A stretch of 42,648 nt of DNA from Oscillospiraceae bacterium (GTDB lineage: Bacteria; Bacillota; Clostridia; Oscillospirales; Oscillospiraceae), in assembly GCA_020025175.1 (NCBI GenBank), contig JAHHSM010000007.1, positions 1 to 42,648 of the forward strand. Reading direction: 5' to 3'. This document shows positions 8,604 to 16,704 of this stretch, one piece after another. The notes beneath the pieces were generated by a model. That model was not told the origin of the DNA. It saw nothing but the letters and a program-made list of their open reading frames with translations, and did no database searches. Both the position numbers and the translations under genes were made by a program. The stretch's first letter is position 1. The number at the start of each line of letters is the position of its first letter.

Positions 8604-10550
8604 ATGAAAGAGATTATTCTTGCAAAAAGTGCAGGCTTTTGCTATGGGGTTCGCCGTGCGGTTCAGATGGCGGAAGATGCTGCAAAAGCGTGTGATTCCT
8701 GCACGATGTTAGGCTCCATTATTCATAATGCACATGTGGTAGAGGATTTGGAATCGCAAGGGGTACATCGCGTAAATTCACCAGAAGAGTTAAATGGCGG
8801 AGAAACGGTGATTATTCGCTCTCATGGAGAAGCCAGAGAGGTATTTGGCAGGCTGGAAAGAAAGAATGCCGTTGTGATGAATTCTACATGTCCCAGGGTT
8901 TTGAAGATTCAGCAGTTGGTTCAGGATGCAGAAAAAGAAGGGAGAAAGCCGTTGATTATCGGCGAACCCAAACATCCGGAAGTGCTGGGTGTCGCAGGAT
9001 GGTGTCATGATCCTTTGATTTTCCATATACCGGAAAATATTGAAAAATGGCTTTGTGCGGATGATAACAATAAAAATATTCCCATAACAGTTGTTTGCCA
9101 GACAACTTGCACACAAAAACTGTATGAAATTTGTACTGAAATTCTAAAAAAAGAGTGTACAAATGTAAAAATTTTTGATACAATATGTGATGCGACCTAT
9201 AAGCGTCAGTCAGAAGCGGCAGAAATTGCGGCCCATGTTGATGCTATGATTGTAGTTGGCGACCGCCAAAGTGCCAATACCAGACATCTCACAGAGATAT
9301 GCTCGGGGATCTGCCCGGCAGTCTTTCAAATTGAGAGAGCGGACGAGCTGCCCTTAAGAGATTTGAGAAAATATGAGACTGTGGGGTTGACTGCGGGAGC
9401 TTCTACACCGGCGCGCATCATAAAGGAGGTCTATACGACGATGAGTGAAGAAACAATTGTAACTGGAGGCACTGAGGATTTTGCAAAAATGCTCGAGGAG
9501 TCCTTCAAAACTTTAAATACAGGAGATAAGGTAACTGGTATTGTAACTGCAATTACCCCCACCGAGATTCAGGTCGATCTGGGCACCAAGCAGGCTGGTT
9601 ACATTCCTGTAGCAGAGTTGAGCGATGATCCTTCTGTTAAGCCTGAGGATGTTGTCAAGGTTGGCGATGAAATTGAGACATATGTTGTTCGCGTGAACGA
9701 TATTGAAGGCTATGCAACTCTGTCCAAGAAGCGTTTGGACACTGTTAAGATGTGGGAGACTATCGAAACTGCTAAGGATGAAAAGACCACTCTGGAGGGT
9801 ATTGTTACCGAAGAAAACAAGGGTGGTATTGTTGTCTCCGTTAAGGGTATCCGTGTATTTGTCCCGGCTTCTCAGAGCGGTCTGCCCAGAAATGCTGACA
9901 TGAGCGAGCTGCTGAAGCAGAAAGTCGAGCTGCGCATTACTGAAGTGAACCGTGCACGTCGCCGCGTTGTCGGTTCTATCCGTGCGGTCCAGTTCGAAGC
10001 TCGTCAGGCTGCTGCTGAAGCAATCTGGAATGATATTGAGGAAGGCAAGAGATATACTGGTACTGTTAAGTCCCTGACTTCCTATGGTGCATTTGTCGAT
10101 ATTGGCGGTGTAGATGGTATGGTACATATCTCTGAGCTGTCTTGGAGCCGCATCAAACATCCTTCCGAGGTTGTTTCTGTTGGCGATCAGGTTGAAGTTT
10201 ATGTAATTTCTGCCGATAAGGAAAAGCATAAGATTTCTCTGGGCCTGAAGGATCGTTCTGTTGATCCTTGGGATAAGTTTGTTGCATCTTATCATGTTGA
10301 TGATGTTGTAAATGTTAAGATTGTCAAGCTGATGACTTTTGGTGCATTTGCTGAAGTTGTTCCTGGTGTTGATGGCCTGATTCATATTTCTCAAATTGCT
10401 GATCGTCGTATTGAGAAGCCTGCTGATGTACTGTCTGAAGGACAGACTGTCGATGCAAAGATTATTGCTATCGATGAAGAGAATAAGAAGATTTCCCTGA
10501 GCATTCGCGCTTTGCTTCAGTCTGAAGAAGAAGTTGCTGATGCAGAATAA
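8604..10550 (+). CDS. ispH: IspH (HMBPP reductase) fused to ribosomal protein S1
   Basis: 648 residues in two parts. Residues 1-279 are IspH (LytB), the last enzyme of the MEP isoprenoid pathway, with the three [4Fe-4S] cysteines C13 (GFCYGVRRAV), C96 (NSTCPRV) and C195 (DTICDATYKRQ) and the histidines of SIIHNAHVVED and IRSHGE. Residues 280-648 are an S1 protein with four S1 domains (about 307-377, 396-461, 481-551, 567-636), the third carrying the classic TGTVKSLTSYGAFVDIGGVDG. This fusion is known from Clostridia. The S1 half uses visibly more biased, highly-expressed-type codons, and a strong ribosome binding site lies exactly at the junction (see 9423-9443). The start follows the plsC stop by one base. 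Confidence 0.95.
   Translation: MKEIILAKSAGFCYGVRRAVQMAEDAAKACDSCTMLGSIIHNAHVVEDLESQGVHRVNSPEELNGGETVIIRSHGEAREVFGRLERKNAVVMNSTCPRVLKIQQLVQDAEKEGRKPLIIGEPKHPEVLGVAGWCHDPLIFHIPENIEKWLCADDNNKNIPITVVCQTTCTQKLYEICTEILKKECTNVKIFDTICDATYKRQSEAAEIAAHVDAMIVVGDRQSANTRHLTEICSGICPAVFQIERADELPLRDLRKYETVGLTAGASTPARIIKEVYTTMSEETIVTGGTEDFAKMLEESFKTLNTGDKVTGIVTAITPTEIQVDLGTKQAGYIPVAELSDDPSVKPEDVVKVGDEIETYVVRVNDIEGYATLSKKRLDTVKMWETIETAKDEKTTLEGIVTEENKGGIVVSVKGIRVFVPASQSGLPRNADMSELLKQKVELRITEVNRARRRVVGSIRAVQFEARQAAAEAIWNDIEEGKRYTGTVKSLTSYGAFVDIGGVDGMVHISELSWSRIKHPSEVVSVGDQVEVYVISADKEKHKISLGLKDRSVDPWDKFVASYHVDDVVNVKIVKLMTFGAFAEVVPGVDGLIHISQIADRRIEKPADVLSEGQTVDAKIIAIDEENKKISLSIRALLQSEEEVADAE
9423..9443 (+). promoter_or_regulatory. 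Internal ribosome binding site and start codon for the S1 half
   Basis: AAGGAGGT (9423-9430), a near-perfect Shine-Dalgarno sequence, lies 10 bases before an in-frame ATG at 9441, residue 280 of the fusion. The protein from there begins MSEETIVTGG, a natural start for the S1 family, and codon usage changes at the same place. A free 369-residue S1 protein could be made from the same message. Confidence 0.7.
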
Positions 10551-10555
10551 CGATT

Positions 10556-10596
10556 AAGAAAAAGCTCTCTTCGGTTATCCGGAGAGAGCTTTTTTG
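10556..10596 (+). terminator. Strong Rho-independent terminator after ispH-rpsA
   Basis: AAAGCTCTCT (10561-10570) pairs perfectly with AGAGAGCTTT (10583-10592), with an A-rich run before and a T run after (to 10595). It ends the operon that began near 5.1 kb. Confidence 0.9.
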
Positions 10597-10668
10597 CTAA
10601 GAAATTTAACAGTTTCAAGTATTTAAAAGTATATAATCAATAATAAATTGTAAAATGCTGCAATTATC

Positions 10669-10696
10669 TTGCAAAAAATTTTCTATTTCGTATAAT
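10669..10696 (+). promoter_or_regulatory. Promoter for the CarD-ispD-ispF operon
   Basis: TTGCAA (10669-10674), a 16-base spacer, and a perfect TATAAT (10691-10696). The region is very A/T rich upstream. The predicted transcript begins about 55 bases before the coding region. Confidence 0.75.
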
Positions 10697-10756
10697 AATT
10701 TATGTAGACATTGAAAAGGGGCTTATATATAGATGTAATTTGTTCGAGGTGACATT

Positions 10757-11242
10757 ATGTATACTGTCGGGGATAAAGTGGTTCATCCCATGCATGGTGC
10801 AGGGATCATTGACAGCATTGTGCATGAAAAAATAGGCGGCGCATATCATGATTATTATGTGTTTAAAATGCCGATGAATGGACTCGTGCTGAAAATTCCG
10901 ACGCAGAGTATGGATATGATTGGTATTAGACCAATTGATAGTTTTGAAAAAATTGAAGCAGTTTTTTTGATGTTGCCTGAAATGTCTTCAGAAATGAACA
11001 GCAATTGGAATCAGAGATATCGCGAAAATTTGGAGCGACTTAAAAGCGGTGATTTAATGGAAGTAGCGGCAGTTATAAAAGGGTTGATGTGCCGTGAAAG
11101 CCGACGCAGCCTTTCAACAGTAGAAAGGAAAATGCTTTATACTGCAAAGCAAATCATGATTTCTGAGGTTAGTTTGGCTGAAAATACAGATTATAAATCT
11201 GCGGAAGCCCGAATTAATGAAGCGGTAAAAGCCTCAACTTAA
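10757..11242 (+). CDS. CarD/CdnL-type RNA polymerase-interacting regulator
   Basis: 161 residues. The N-terminal Tudor-like CarD/TRCF domain is clear (VGDKVVHPMHGAGIIDSI, then YYVFKMPMNGLVLKIPT), followed by an all-helical C-terminal domain with RENLERLKSGDLMEVAAVIKGL and SRRSLSTVERKMLYTAKQIM. CarD proteins bind the RNA polymerase beta subunit and stabilise open complexes, often at rRNA promoters. It heads an operon with ispD and ispF after its own TTGCAA/TATAAT promoter; CarD next to ispD is a recurrent arrangement. GAGGTGA lies 5 bases before the ATG. Confidence 0.93.
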   Translation: MYTVGDKVVHPMHGAGIIDSIVHEKIGGAYHDYYVFKMPMNGLVLKIPTQSMDMIGIRPIDSFEKIEAVFLMLPEMSSEMNSNWNQRYRENLERLKSGDLMEVAAVIKGLMCRESRRSLSTVERKMLYTAKQIMISEVSLAENTDYKSAEARINEAVKAST

Positions 11243-11262
11243 AGAAAGGATGAACCCCGTTT

Positions 11263-11997
11263 ATGGGATTATTTTCTAAAATTTTTAGGTTAAAACAGTC
11301 AACACACCCGTATTGTGCTGCACTAGTTCCGGCGGCAGGTACTTCTTCGCGTATGGGTGGGGATGATAAGCTTTTTGCGTGCTTAAATGGAGTACCTGTG
11401 CTTGCGTTAACGCTGCAGGCTTTGGATTACTGCGAACTGATTGATGAAATCGTCATTGCAACACGGCAGGAAAGTATATTAAAAATCAGCGATTTGTGCC
11501 GCGAATATGAAATTAAAAAAGCTGTAAAAATTGTAGAAGGCGGAGCGACACGCGTAGAAAGTGTTTTGTGTGCAGCGATGAATGCCAATCAAAATGCAAA
11601 GATTTTGGCGGTGCATGATGGTGCACGACCGCTTGTTCAACAGGATCTCATGCGAAGGGTCATTACAAAAGCTTATGAGTGCGCTGCGGCAGCGCCTGCA
11701 ATACCTGTGAAAGATACGATTAAGATTGCCAATGACGGCATTGTAGATCAAACGCCTGACAGAAGTATGCTGTATGCTGTTCAAACACCACAAGTGTTTG
11801 ATGCCAGCCTTTTGAAAGCTGCACTGCAATCGGTTGTGGAGCAAAATGCAGAAATTACTGACGATTGCAGCGCAGTAGAAAGACTTGGAAAAAAAGTCTA
11901 TTTAGTCGATGGTTCTTACGAAAATATTAAAATTACCACGCCAATCGATTATGCTATTGCAGAAAAAATTCTTGACTTGCGGGACGGTGCAGTATGA
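11263..11997 (+). CDS. ispD: 2-C-methyl-D-erythritol 4-phosphate cytidylyltransferase
   Basis: 244 residues. Third step of the MEP pathway: joins MEP and CTP to CDP-methylerythritol. The nucleotide-binding motif ALVPAAGTSSRMGGDDKLF is present, as are VHDGARPLV and the DDCSAVERLG region near the C-terminus. Residues 1-17 (MGLFSKIFRLKQSTHPY) are an extension before the usual start of the family fold; no internal methionine allows a shorter start. It overlaps ispF by 4 bases (ATGA), so the two consecutive-pathway enzymes are translationally coupled. Confidence 0.95.
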   Translation: MGLFSKIFRLKQSTHPYCAALVPAAGTSSRMGGDDKLFACLNGVPVLALTLQALDYCELIDEIVIATRQESILKISDLCREYEIKKAVKIVEGGATRVESVLCAAMNANQNAKILAVHDGARPLVQQDLMRRVITKAYECAAAAPAIPVKDTIKIANDGIVDQTPDRSMLYAVQTPQVFDASLLKAALQSVVEQNAEITDDCSAVERLGKKVYLVDGSYENIKITTPIDYAIAEKILDLRDGAV

Positions 11998-12479
11998 CAG
12001 GCTTAAGAATAGGTCATGGATATGATGTTCACCGGTTGGCAGAAGGGCGTCGGTTGGTTTTAGGCGGAGTGGAAATTCCCTATGAAAAAGGGTTGCTAGG
12101 CCATTCTGATGCAGATGTTTTACTGCATGCTGTTATGGATGCATTGCTTGGTGCTGCGGCATTGGGTGATATCGGAAGGCTATTTCCGGATACGAGCGAT
12201 GCATATCTTAATATTTCCAGTATGATTCTCCTTGAAAAAACGATGGAGCGGCTGCATAATGTGGGATATGCGGTGGTGAATGTAGATGCAACAGTGATTG
12301 CGCAAAAGCCTAAAATTGCTCCTTACATTCAAAATATGCGTGAAAACATGGCCCAAAAACTGCATGTATCTGTTGAGCAAATTAATGTAAAAGGAACAAC
12401 GGAAGAAAACCTTGGATTTACTGGAGCTGGTTCTGGGATTGCGGCACATGCAGTATGTTTGATTGAAAAAATAGGCTGA
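11994..12479 (+). CDS. ispF: 2-C-methyl-D-erythritol 2,4-cyclodiphosphate synthase
   Basis: 161 residues, the usual length. Forms the cyclic diphosphate intermediate of the MEP pathway as a zinc-dependent trimer. The metal ligands D11 and H13 (GHGYDVHRL) and H45 (DADVLLHAVMDALLGA) are present, along with DIGRLFPDTS, the NVDATVIAQKPKI strand and the C-terminal GTTEENLGFTGAGSGIAAHAV segment. It overlaps ispD by 4 bases. Together with ispH 1.4 kb upstream, three MEP enzymes are gathered in this region. Confidence 0.97.
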   Translation: MTGLRIGHGYDVHRLAEGRRLVLGGVEIPYEKGLLGHSDADVLLHAVMDALLGAAALGDIGRLFPDTSDAYLNISSMILLEKTMERLHNVGYAVVNVDATVIAQKPKIAPYIQNMRENMAQKLHVSVEQINVKGTTEENLGFTGAGSGIAAHAVCLIEKIG

Positions 12480-12563
12480 CTGTATTTGTGCATGGCATTG
12501 TTTCGGTTTTGCAGCTGTTTATGTGTTGTTTTGTTATCGCAAGAAAAAGCAATAAAGGGTTAT

Positions 12564-12609
12564 GTGCGGATTGTTATGCTTGAAGCTTCGACAATCTGCA
12601 CTTTTTTTT
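12564..12609 (+). terminator. Rho-independent terminator after ispF
   Basis: GTGCGGATTGT (12564-12574) pairs with ACAATCTGCAC (12591-12601) through 11 bp, including one G-U pair, followed by eight Ts (12602-12609). The 16-base loop contains a small GAAGCTTC palindrome. It lies 84 bases after ispF. Confidence 0.85.
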
Positions 12610-12644
12610 GCACGTGTCATAGTATGATATGGGAGGCGATATCT

Positions 12645-12905
12645 ATGTATGATAATTTGATTATGTGCAAATCTATCACATATGCCCAGCGTGCATCTCG
12701 CGCTTTACAGTATGCAGGAATCGGCAATCAAATTATTAGAATACCCGCAGGGTTAGTGAGGAGCGGATGCGGATATGGTGTGCGAGTTAGGGCGAACCAG
12801 TTAGATGCAGCATTGCTTGCGATGAAGATGGAAAAAATGCAGCCTATTGCTGTATTTGAGCATAATAGGAATGGATATCACGAGGTCGCGTATGATCTAT
12901 CTTGA
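12645..12905 (+). CDS. DUF3343 protein, putative sulfur/selenium carrier
   Basis: 86 residues, small and cytoplasmic. The family pattern is visible: an N-terminal strand, THAQRA-like helix (ITYAQRASRALQYAG), then IIRIPAGLVRSGCGYGVRV, in which C42-G43 is the conserved cysteine position. DUF3343 proteins are usually found beside cysteine desulfurases or selenium genes and are proposed S/Se carriers; function is not proven. I chose ATG 12645 because GGGAGG (12631-12636) lies 8 bases upstream; a longer frame from 12486 crosses the ispF terminator. It overlaps the next gene by 14 bases. Confidence 0.85.
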   Translation: MYDNLIMCKSITYAQRASRALQYAGIGNQIIRIPAGLVRSGCGYGVRVRANQLDAALLAMKMEKMQPIAVFEHNRNGYHEVAYDLS

Positions 12906-14040
12906 CGCGGCTGCAACAACTTTTCAAAAGCCACGCACTGTACCAAAGGCGGTTGAGCGCGCGTTCCATTATATGACAACACCGGGGAGGGGCGGCTATC
13001 CGGCAGCAGAACTGGCAGCAGAAACATTGTTCCGCTGTAGAAGTGAAGCTGCGGAATTATTTGGTGCACCAAGTGAAGAAGCAGTTGTATTTACAGCAAA
13101 TGCAACGCATGCGCTGAATATTGCAATTAAAACATTGGTTCATCCGGGAGATCATGTGGTTGTTTCGGGATATGAGCATAATGCCGTTATGAGACCATTA
13201 CATGGTATGAGAACAGTTCATATCCAAAAGGCATCTGCACATTTATTTAACCGAGATGAACTTCTGAAAAATTTTGAAGAGTTCATTACTCCAGATATCG
13301 ATTGTGTTATTTGCACGCATGTATCCAATGTGTTTGGTTTTATCCTACCGATTGAGGAAATTGCAGCATTATGCCGTGAGCGAAAAGTTCCTCTGATTAT
13401 CGATGCATCCCAATCTGCTGGGATTTTGCCTGTGAATTTACAGAAGAGTGGGGCAGCATTTATTGCAATGCCTGGTCATAAGGGACTTTATGGTCCGCAA
13501 GGGACGGGCATTTTATTATGCGCGAGAGAAGCTGTGCCTCTGATCGAAGGCGGAACGGGAAGTATGTCTGCAAGCATGGAAATGCCGGAATTTCTGCCAG
13601 ATCGCCTGGAAGCCGGGACACAAAATGTGTGTGGAATTGCCGGATTGTTGGAAGGTATACAATTTGTACGCAAAATAGGGATACACAAGATCGGGAACTA
13701 TGAAAAAGAGTTAATCAACTTTTTAAAAAAGGGACTTTATGCACTGCCTGAACTGATTGTGTATGGCGCAAAAGATGGGCGAAATCAAAGTGGTGTATTG
13801 TCATTTGTTGTTAAGGGTGCTGATTGTGAACAAGTAGCAGCATATTTGGCGAAGAGGGGAATTGCGGTTCGTGCAGGACTGCATTGTGCTCCTTGTGCAC
13901 ATGAAACTGTGGGAACTTTGGGCTGTGGTACGATTCGTGTGAGTGTTTCAGCATTTAATACTGAACAGGAAATCGTTGTTTTTCTTGAAGTTCTAAAAGA
14001 ATTTTTGATGAGAAAAGATGTTTGGAACGGGGATTTCTAG
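12892..14040 (+). CDS. Cysteine desulfurase family protein (class V aminotransferase fold)
   Basis: 382 residues. PLP enzyme that removes sulfur from cysteine, forming an enzyme persulfide. It starts with IYLDAAATTFQKP, and carries the PLP lysine K197 in MPGHKGLYGPQGTG, the AGTQN segment, and the catalytic cysteine C332 in VRAGLHCAPCAHETVGT. Length and signature match the subgroup named cysteine desulfurase family protein (EF2568-like), not the IscS or SufS main lines; no iscU or sufU lies nearby. GAGGT is 5 bases before the ATG. Its 14-base overlap with the DUF3343 gene suggests that protein is the sulfur acceptor or carrier. Confidence 0.93.
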   Translation: MIYLDAAATTFQKPRTVPKAVERAFHYMTTPGRGGYPAAELAAETLFRCRSEAAELFGAPSEEAVVFTANATHALNIAIKTLVHPGDHVVVSGYEHNAVMRPLHGMRTVHIQKASAHLFNRDELLKNFEEFITPDIDCVICTHVSNVFGFILPIEEIAALCRERKVPLIIDASQSAGILPVNLQKSGAAFIAMPGHKGLYGPQGTGILLCAREAVPLIEGGTGSMSASMEMPEFLPDRLEAGTQNVCGIAGLLEGIQFVRKIGIHKIGNYEKELINFLKKGLYALPELIVYGAKDGRNQSGVLSFVVKGADCEQVAAYLAKRGIAVRAGLHCAPCAHETVGTLGCGTIRVSVSAFNTEQEIVVFLEVLKEFLMRKDVWNGDF

Positions 14041-14050
14041 GCTGTTTTTC

Positions 14051-14068
14051 GTTGCAATTATGTGCAAC
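14051..14068 (+). repeat. Inverted repeat GTTGCA-N6-TGCAAC over the cdaA -35 box
   Basis: GTTGCA (14051-14056) and TGCAAC (14063-14068) form a perfect 6-bp dyad separated by 6 bases. It covers the -35 box and the first part of the spacer, the position of a repressor operator; no binding protein is known. Confidence 0.5.
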
Positions 14069-14080
14069 ATCATGTATAAT
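14052..14080 (+). promoter_or_regulatory. Promoter for cdaA
   Basis: TTGCAA (14052-14057), a 17-base spacer and a perfect TATAAT (14075-14080). The predicted transcript starts near 14087, about 50 bases before the cdaA start codon. Confidence 0.8.
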
Positions 14081-14135
14081 ATAAGACTGATCATAAAATA
14101 GTCGAAGAATAGTCTGATGTCAGAGGAATGAGAGT

Positions 14136-15020
14136 ATGGAATTGTTGTCCAGAACATGTGATATGGTGGTCAACTACTTGATGATGATCAAGATTACCGA
14201 CGTGATTGATATGGTAATCATTGCTTTTGTTGTATACAGCATTATGATCCGATTACGGTCTACCACGTCAGTTCGTATCTTACAGGGAGTACTGGTTCTC
14301 CTTGTCATTATGTGGTTGTCAGCGATTTTTGATTTGCGGAGTATCAACTTTTTGTTGAGTTATGCGGTAGAGTGGGGCGTATTGGCTCTAATTATTATTT
14401 TTCAGCCTGAATTGCGCCGTGCGTTAGAAAAACTGGGGAGTAGTACCGGAATTAAACAGATGTTCGTTAAAGAAGAAGCAATACCTGCAATTGAACAAGC
14501 GATCAAAGAAACTGTGGTTGCCTGCACTGAAATGGCACAAACTCGCACAGGTGTACTGTTGGTTTTTGAACGCGAAATTATATTGGACGAAATTTTGCGA
14601 AGTGGCACAAAGATCAATGCGGATGTATCCAGTGAACTTTTGAAAAATGTATTTTTTATCCATGCTCCCATGCACGATGGTGCAGCAATTGTGCGAAATG
14701 GTCGCCTATTGGGAGCAGGCTGTATGCTGCCTCTTTCCAAGAATGTAAATCTCAGCCGTGACTTAGGCATGCGCCATCGTGCAGGCATCGGTATCAGCGA
14801 AAACTCTGATGCAGTTGTTGTAATCGTATCAGAGGAAACGGGTGGTATTTCAGTTGCTGTGGACGGAAGTTTAAGAAGGCATTTATCAGCTGAAACACTT
14901 GAAAAATTTTTGCGAAATGAATTGATTCCCCGTGACAACGTAGAACAGAAGCGTAATTTGAAGGATGAGCTGGCCAACCTGAAAGAAAGAATGGCAAGAA
15001 ATGGAGCAAGCGATGAATAA
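14136..15020 (+). CDS. cdaA: Diadenylate cyclase CdaA
   Basis: 294 residues. Makes cyclic di-AMP from two ATP at the inner membrane surface. Three N-terminal membrane helices (about 22-40, 47-63, 70-88) are followed by the DAC domain with the catalytic D181-G-A183 (MHDGAAIVRNGRLLGAG) and the R213-H-R215 motif (LGMRHRAGIGI). The arrangement is that of CdaA/DacA, not DisA. It is followed directly by cdaR, its regulator, but glmM, the usual third gene of that operon, is not in the next position. Confidence 0.97.
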   Translation: MELLSRTCDMVVNYLMMIKITDVIDMVIIAFVVYSIMIRLRSTTSVRILQGVLVLLVIMWLSAIFDLRSINFLLSYAVEWGVLALIIIFQPELRRALEKLGSSTGIKQMFVKEEAIPAIEQAIKETVVACTEMAQTRTGVLLVFEREIILDEILRSGTKINADVSSELLKNVFFIHAPMHDGAAIVRNGRLLGAGCMLPLSKNVNLSRDLGMRHRAGIGISENSDAVVVIVSEETGGISVAVDGSLRRHLSAETLEKFLRNELIPRDNVEQKRNLKDELANLKERMARNGASDE

Positions 15021-16248
15021 TAGTAAATCGCAAAAAGCAGTATATATTGTAATTTCTATTTTGGTTGCCTTTGTTTTTTGGCTGTATGTTGATAACACAG
15101 GTTCTGGAGAGCGTGATATCCGCCTTTATAATATTCCAGTAACCTTTGTGGGCGAAAGTGAAGAATTGGCAGATCGTGGATTGATGCTGGTATCTGGTGA
15201 TGATGCGACGATAGATCTTCGTTTGCAGGGGCGTTTACCGGTGATCTCTAAAATCAATAAGAATAATATTAGGATTCAGGTGGATGTAAGCAATATTGTC
15301 AGTACTGGGACTCATACGTTGAACTACAAGGTGATTTACCCGGATAACGTCTCTCAAAACTCTGTTTCAATTGTTTCTGCAAGTCTGTATGCAGTTACGG
15401 TTGAGGTGGGCGAACTGTGCAGCAGAAGTATTGAGATTATAGCAGATGTTAACGGTGCAGTGGCTGATGGATATATGCTTCATAAGTGTGAAATAACACC
15501 TGAAAAGCTGGTAATCAGCGGCAGAGAAGAGGATGTCAATAAAATCGATCATGCATTGGTTGAAATAACATTGCAAAATACAACCACATCTTATAGTGAA
15601 TATCTGCATTATACATTAATTGATACAGATGGAAACGCCGTTAAAAATGATAAGCTCCAAGTGAGCGAGGATAAGGTGCGTGTGGAGGTTCCTGTTGTTA
15701 TTCTGCGTGAAATTCCTTTGGATGTAGAATTTATTGAAAATGGAGGATCCAGTAAAGCGGATATTGATTATACAATCGTGCCAGAAAGCATTATGATTTC
15801 CGGTGAGGAGCATACACTGGACAAGCTGCAGGCAATTATATTGGAAAAAATTGATTTGAGCCGTCTTATAGGAGACGAAACGCTGGAGTTTGATATTCCG
15901 GTTCCCGGTGGATGCATCAATGAAAGCGGTACAAATACAGCGAAGGTTAAAATTCGTTTTAAAGATGTAGCAACAAGGACGTACGAATGTGGAAACATTA
16001 CATTTATTAATGTCCCAGAGGGTTATACAACCACAGCGGTAACACGTGCAATTGATGTCACATTGCGAGGCAAACAAGCTGCCCTTGATCAACTGAATGC
16101 GGAGAATATTCGTATTGTAGTGGATCTGTCGGATAAAACACCTGCTAATGGTACTTATACAGAAAAAGCAAAGGTTTATGTAGAAGGAAGTGCTGATATT
16201 GGCGCAATTGGCACTTACCAGATTGGTTATCGACTGAAAAAAGGTTGA
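15013..16248 (+). CDS. cdaR: CdaA regulator CdaR, YbbR-domain protein
   Basis: About 411 residues: one N-terminal membrane anchor (residues about 11-27, VYIVISILVAFVFWLYV) and an extracytoplasmic part made of about four YbbR repeats, each beginning with a pattern such as RLYNIPVTFVG, CSRSIEIIADVNG, REIPLDVEFIENG and RTYECGNITFINVPEG. YbbR proteins bind CdaA and tune its activity. I chose ATG 15013 because GGAG (15003-15006) lies 6 bases before it; ATG 15001 is also in frame. It overlaps cdaA by 8 bases. Confidence 0.92.
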   Translation: MNNSKSQKAVYIVISILVAFVFWLYVDNTGSGERDIRLYNIPVTFVGESEELADRGLMLVSGDDATIDLRLQGRLPVISKINKNNIRIQVDVSNIVSTGTHTLNYKVIYPDNVSQNSVSIVSASLYAVTVEVGELCSRSIEIIADVNGAVADGYMLHKCEITPEKLVISGREEDVNKIDHALVEITLQNTTTSYSEYLHYTLIDTDGNAVKNDKLQVSEDKVRVEVPVVILREIPLDVEFIENGGSSKADIDYTIVPESIMISGEEHTLDKLQAIILEKIDLSRLIGDETLEFDIPVPGGCINESGTNTAKVKIRFKDVATRTYECGNITFINVPEGYTTTAVTRAIDVTLRGKQAALDQLNAENIRIVVDLSDKTPANGTYTEKAKVYVEGSADIGAIGTYQIGYRLKKG

Positions 16249-16270
16249 AGTCCATGTGAGGAATGATTTT

Positions 16271-16684
16271 ATGACACAAATAGCAACTGTTGAAAAGATA
16301 ATTGATGAAGAGCACGCGGAAATTGCTGTCCCACGCAAGTCTGCTTGTGGGCACGATTGTGAAGATTGTGCAGGATGCGGTGTGGCTGGCTATGCAGTGC
16401 ATGCGGTGGCGCGTAATGAGATCAATGCACAACCCGGCGACAAAGTGGTAGTAGAAAGCAGTACAAGAAAAGTGATGCATGTTGTAGCATTGGTTTATGT
16501 CGTTCCTTTTATCGCTTTCTTTGTGGGATATGCGATTGGTCATGTGGGGTTGCATTTTAATGATGGCATCAGTGGTTTTGTTGGAGTCATCTTCTTTTTG
16601 CTTGGATTAATCCCCGCGTTTTTGTATAATCATTCTGTGAAGAAAAACGGCACGCTGCAGTATCATATTGTACGGCTGTTTTGA
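16271..16684 (+). CDS. RseC/MucC-like (SoxR-reducing system) membrane protein
   Basis: 137 residues. The N-terminal cytoplasmic part has a cysteine cluster, SACGHDCEDCAGCG (residues about 25-38), then a beta section with NEINAQPGDKVVVES, and two membrane helices (about 77-97 and 103-122). This is the RseC/MucC layout. In other bacteria such proteins belong to Rnf/Rsx electron-transfer or sigma-E systems, neither of which is nearby; in Clostridia it often stands alone and its role is unknown. GTGAGGAA lies 7 bases before ATG 16271, so I reject the GTG at 16256 as start. Confidence 0.85.
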   Translation: MTQIATVEKIIDEEHAEIAVPRKSACGHDCEDCAGCGVAGYAVHAVARNEINAQPGDKVVVESSTRKVMHVVALVYVVPFIAFFVGYAIGHVGLHFNDGISGFVGVIFFLLGLIPAFLYNHSVKKNGTLQYHIVRLF

Positions 16685-16704
16685 TTGGTTGCGTTTGAAA
16701 TAAT

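Noticed and set aside
9513..10394. 293-residue open frame on the - strand inside the S1 coding region
   Set aside because: It is a shadow of the strongly biased codons of the S1 part, has no family pattern and no ribosome binding site; the + strand protein is certain.
12623..12628. TATGAT as a -10 box for the DUF3343 gene
   Set aside because: Transcription would start inside the Shine-Dalgarno sequence, and there is no -35 box at the right distance.
12486..12644. Upstream extension of the DUF3343 gene
   Set aside because: It would run through the ispF terminator, adds a Cys/Phe-rich segment not seen in the family, and ignores the good ribosome binding site before 12645.
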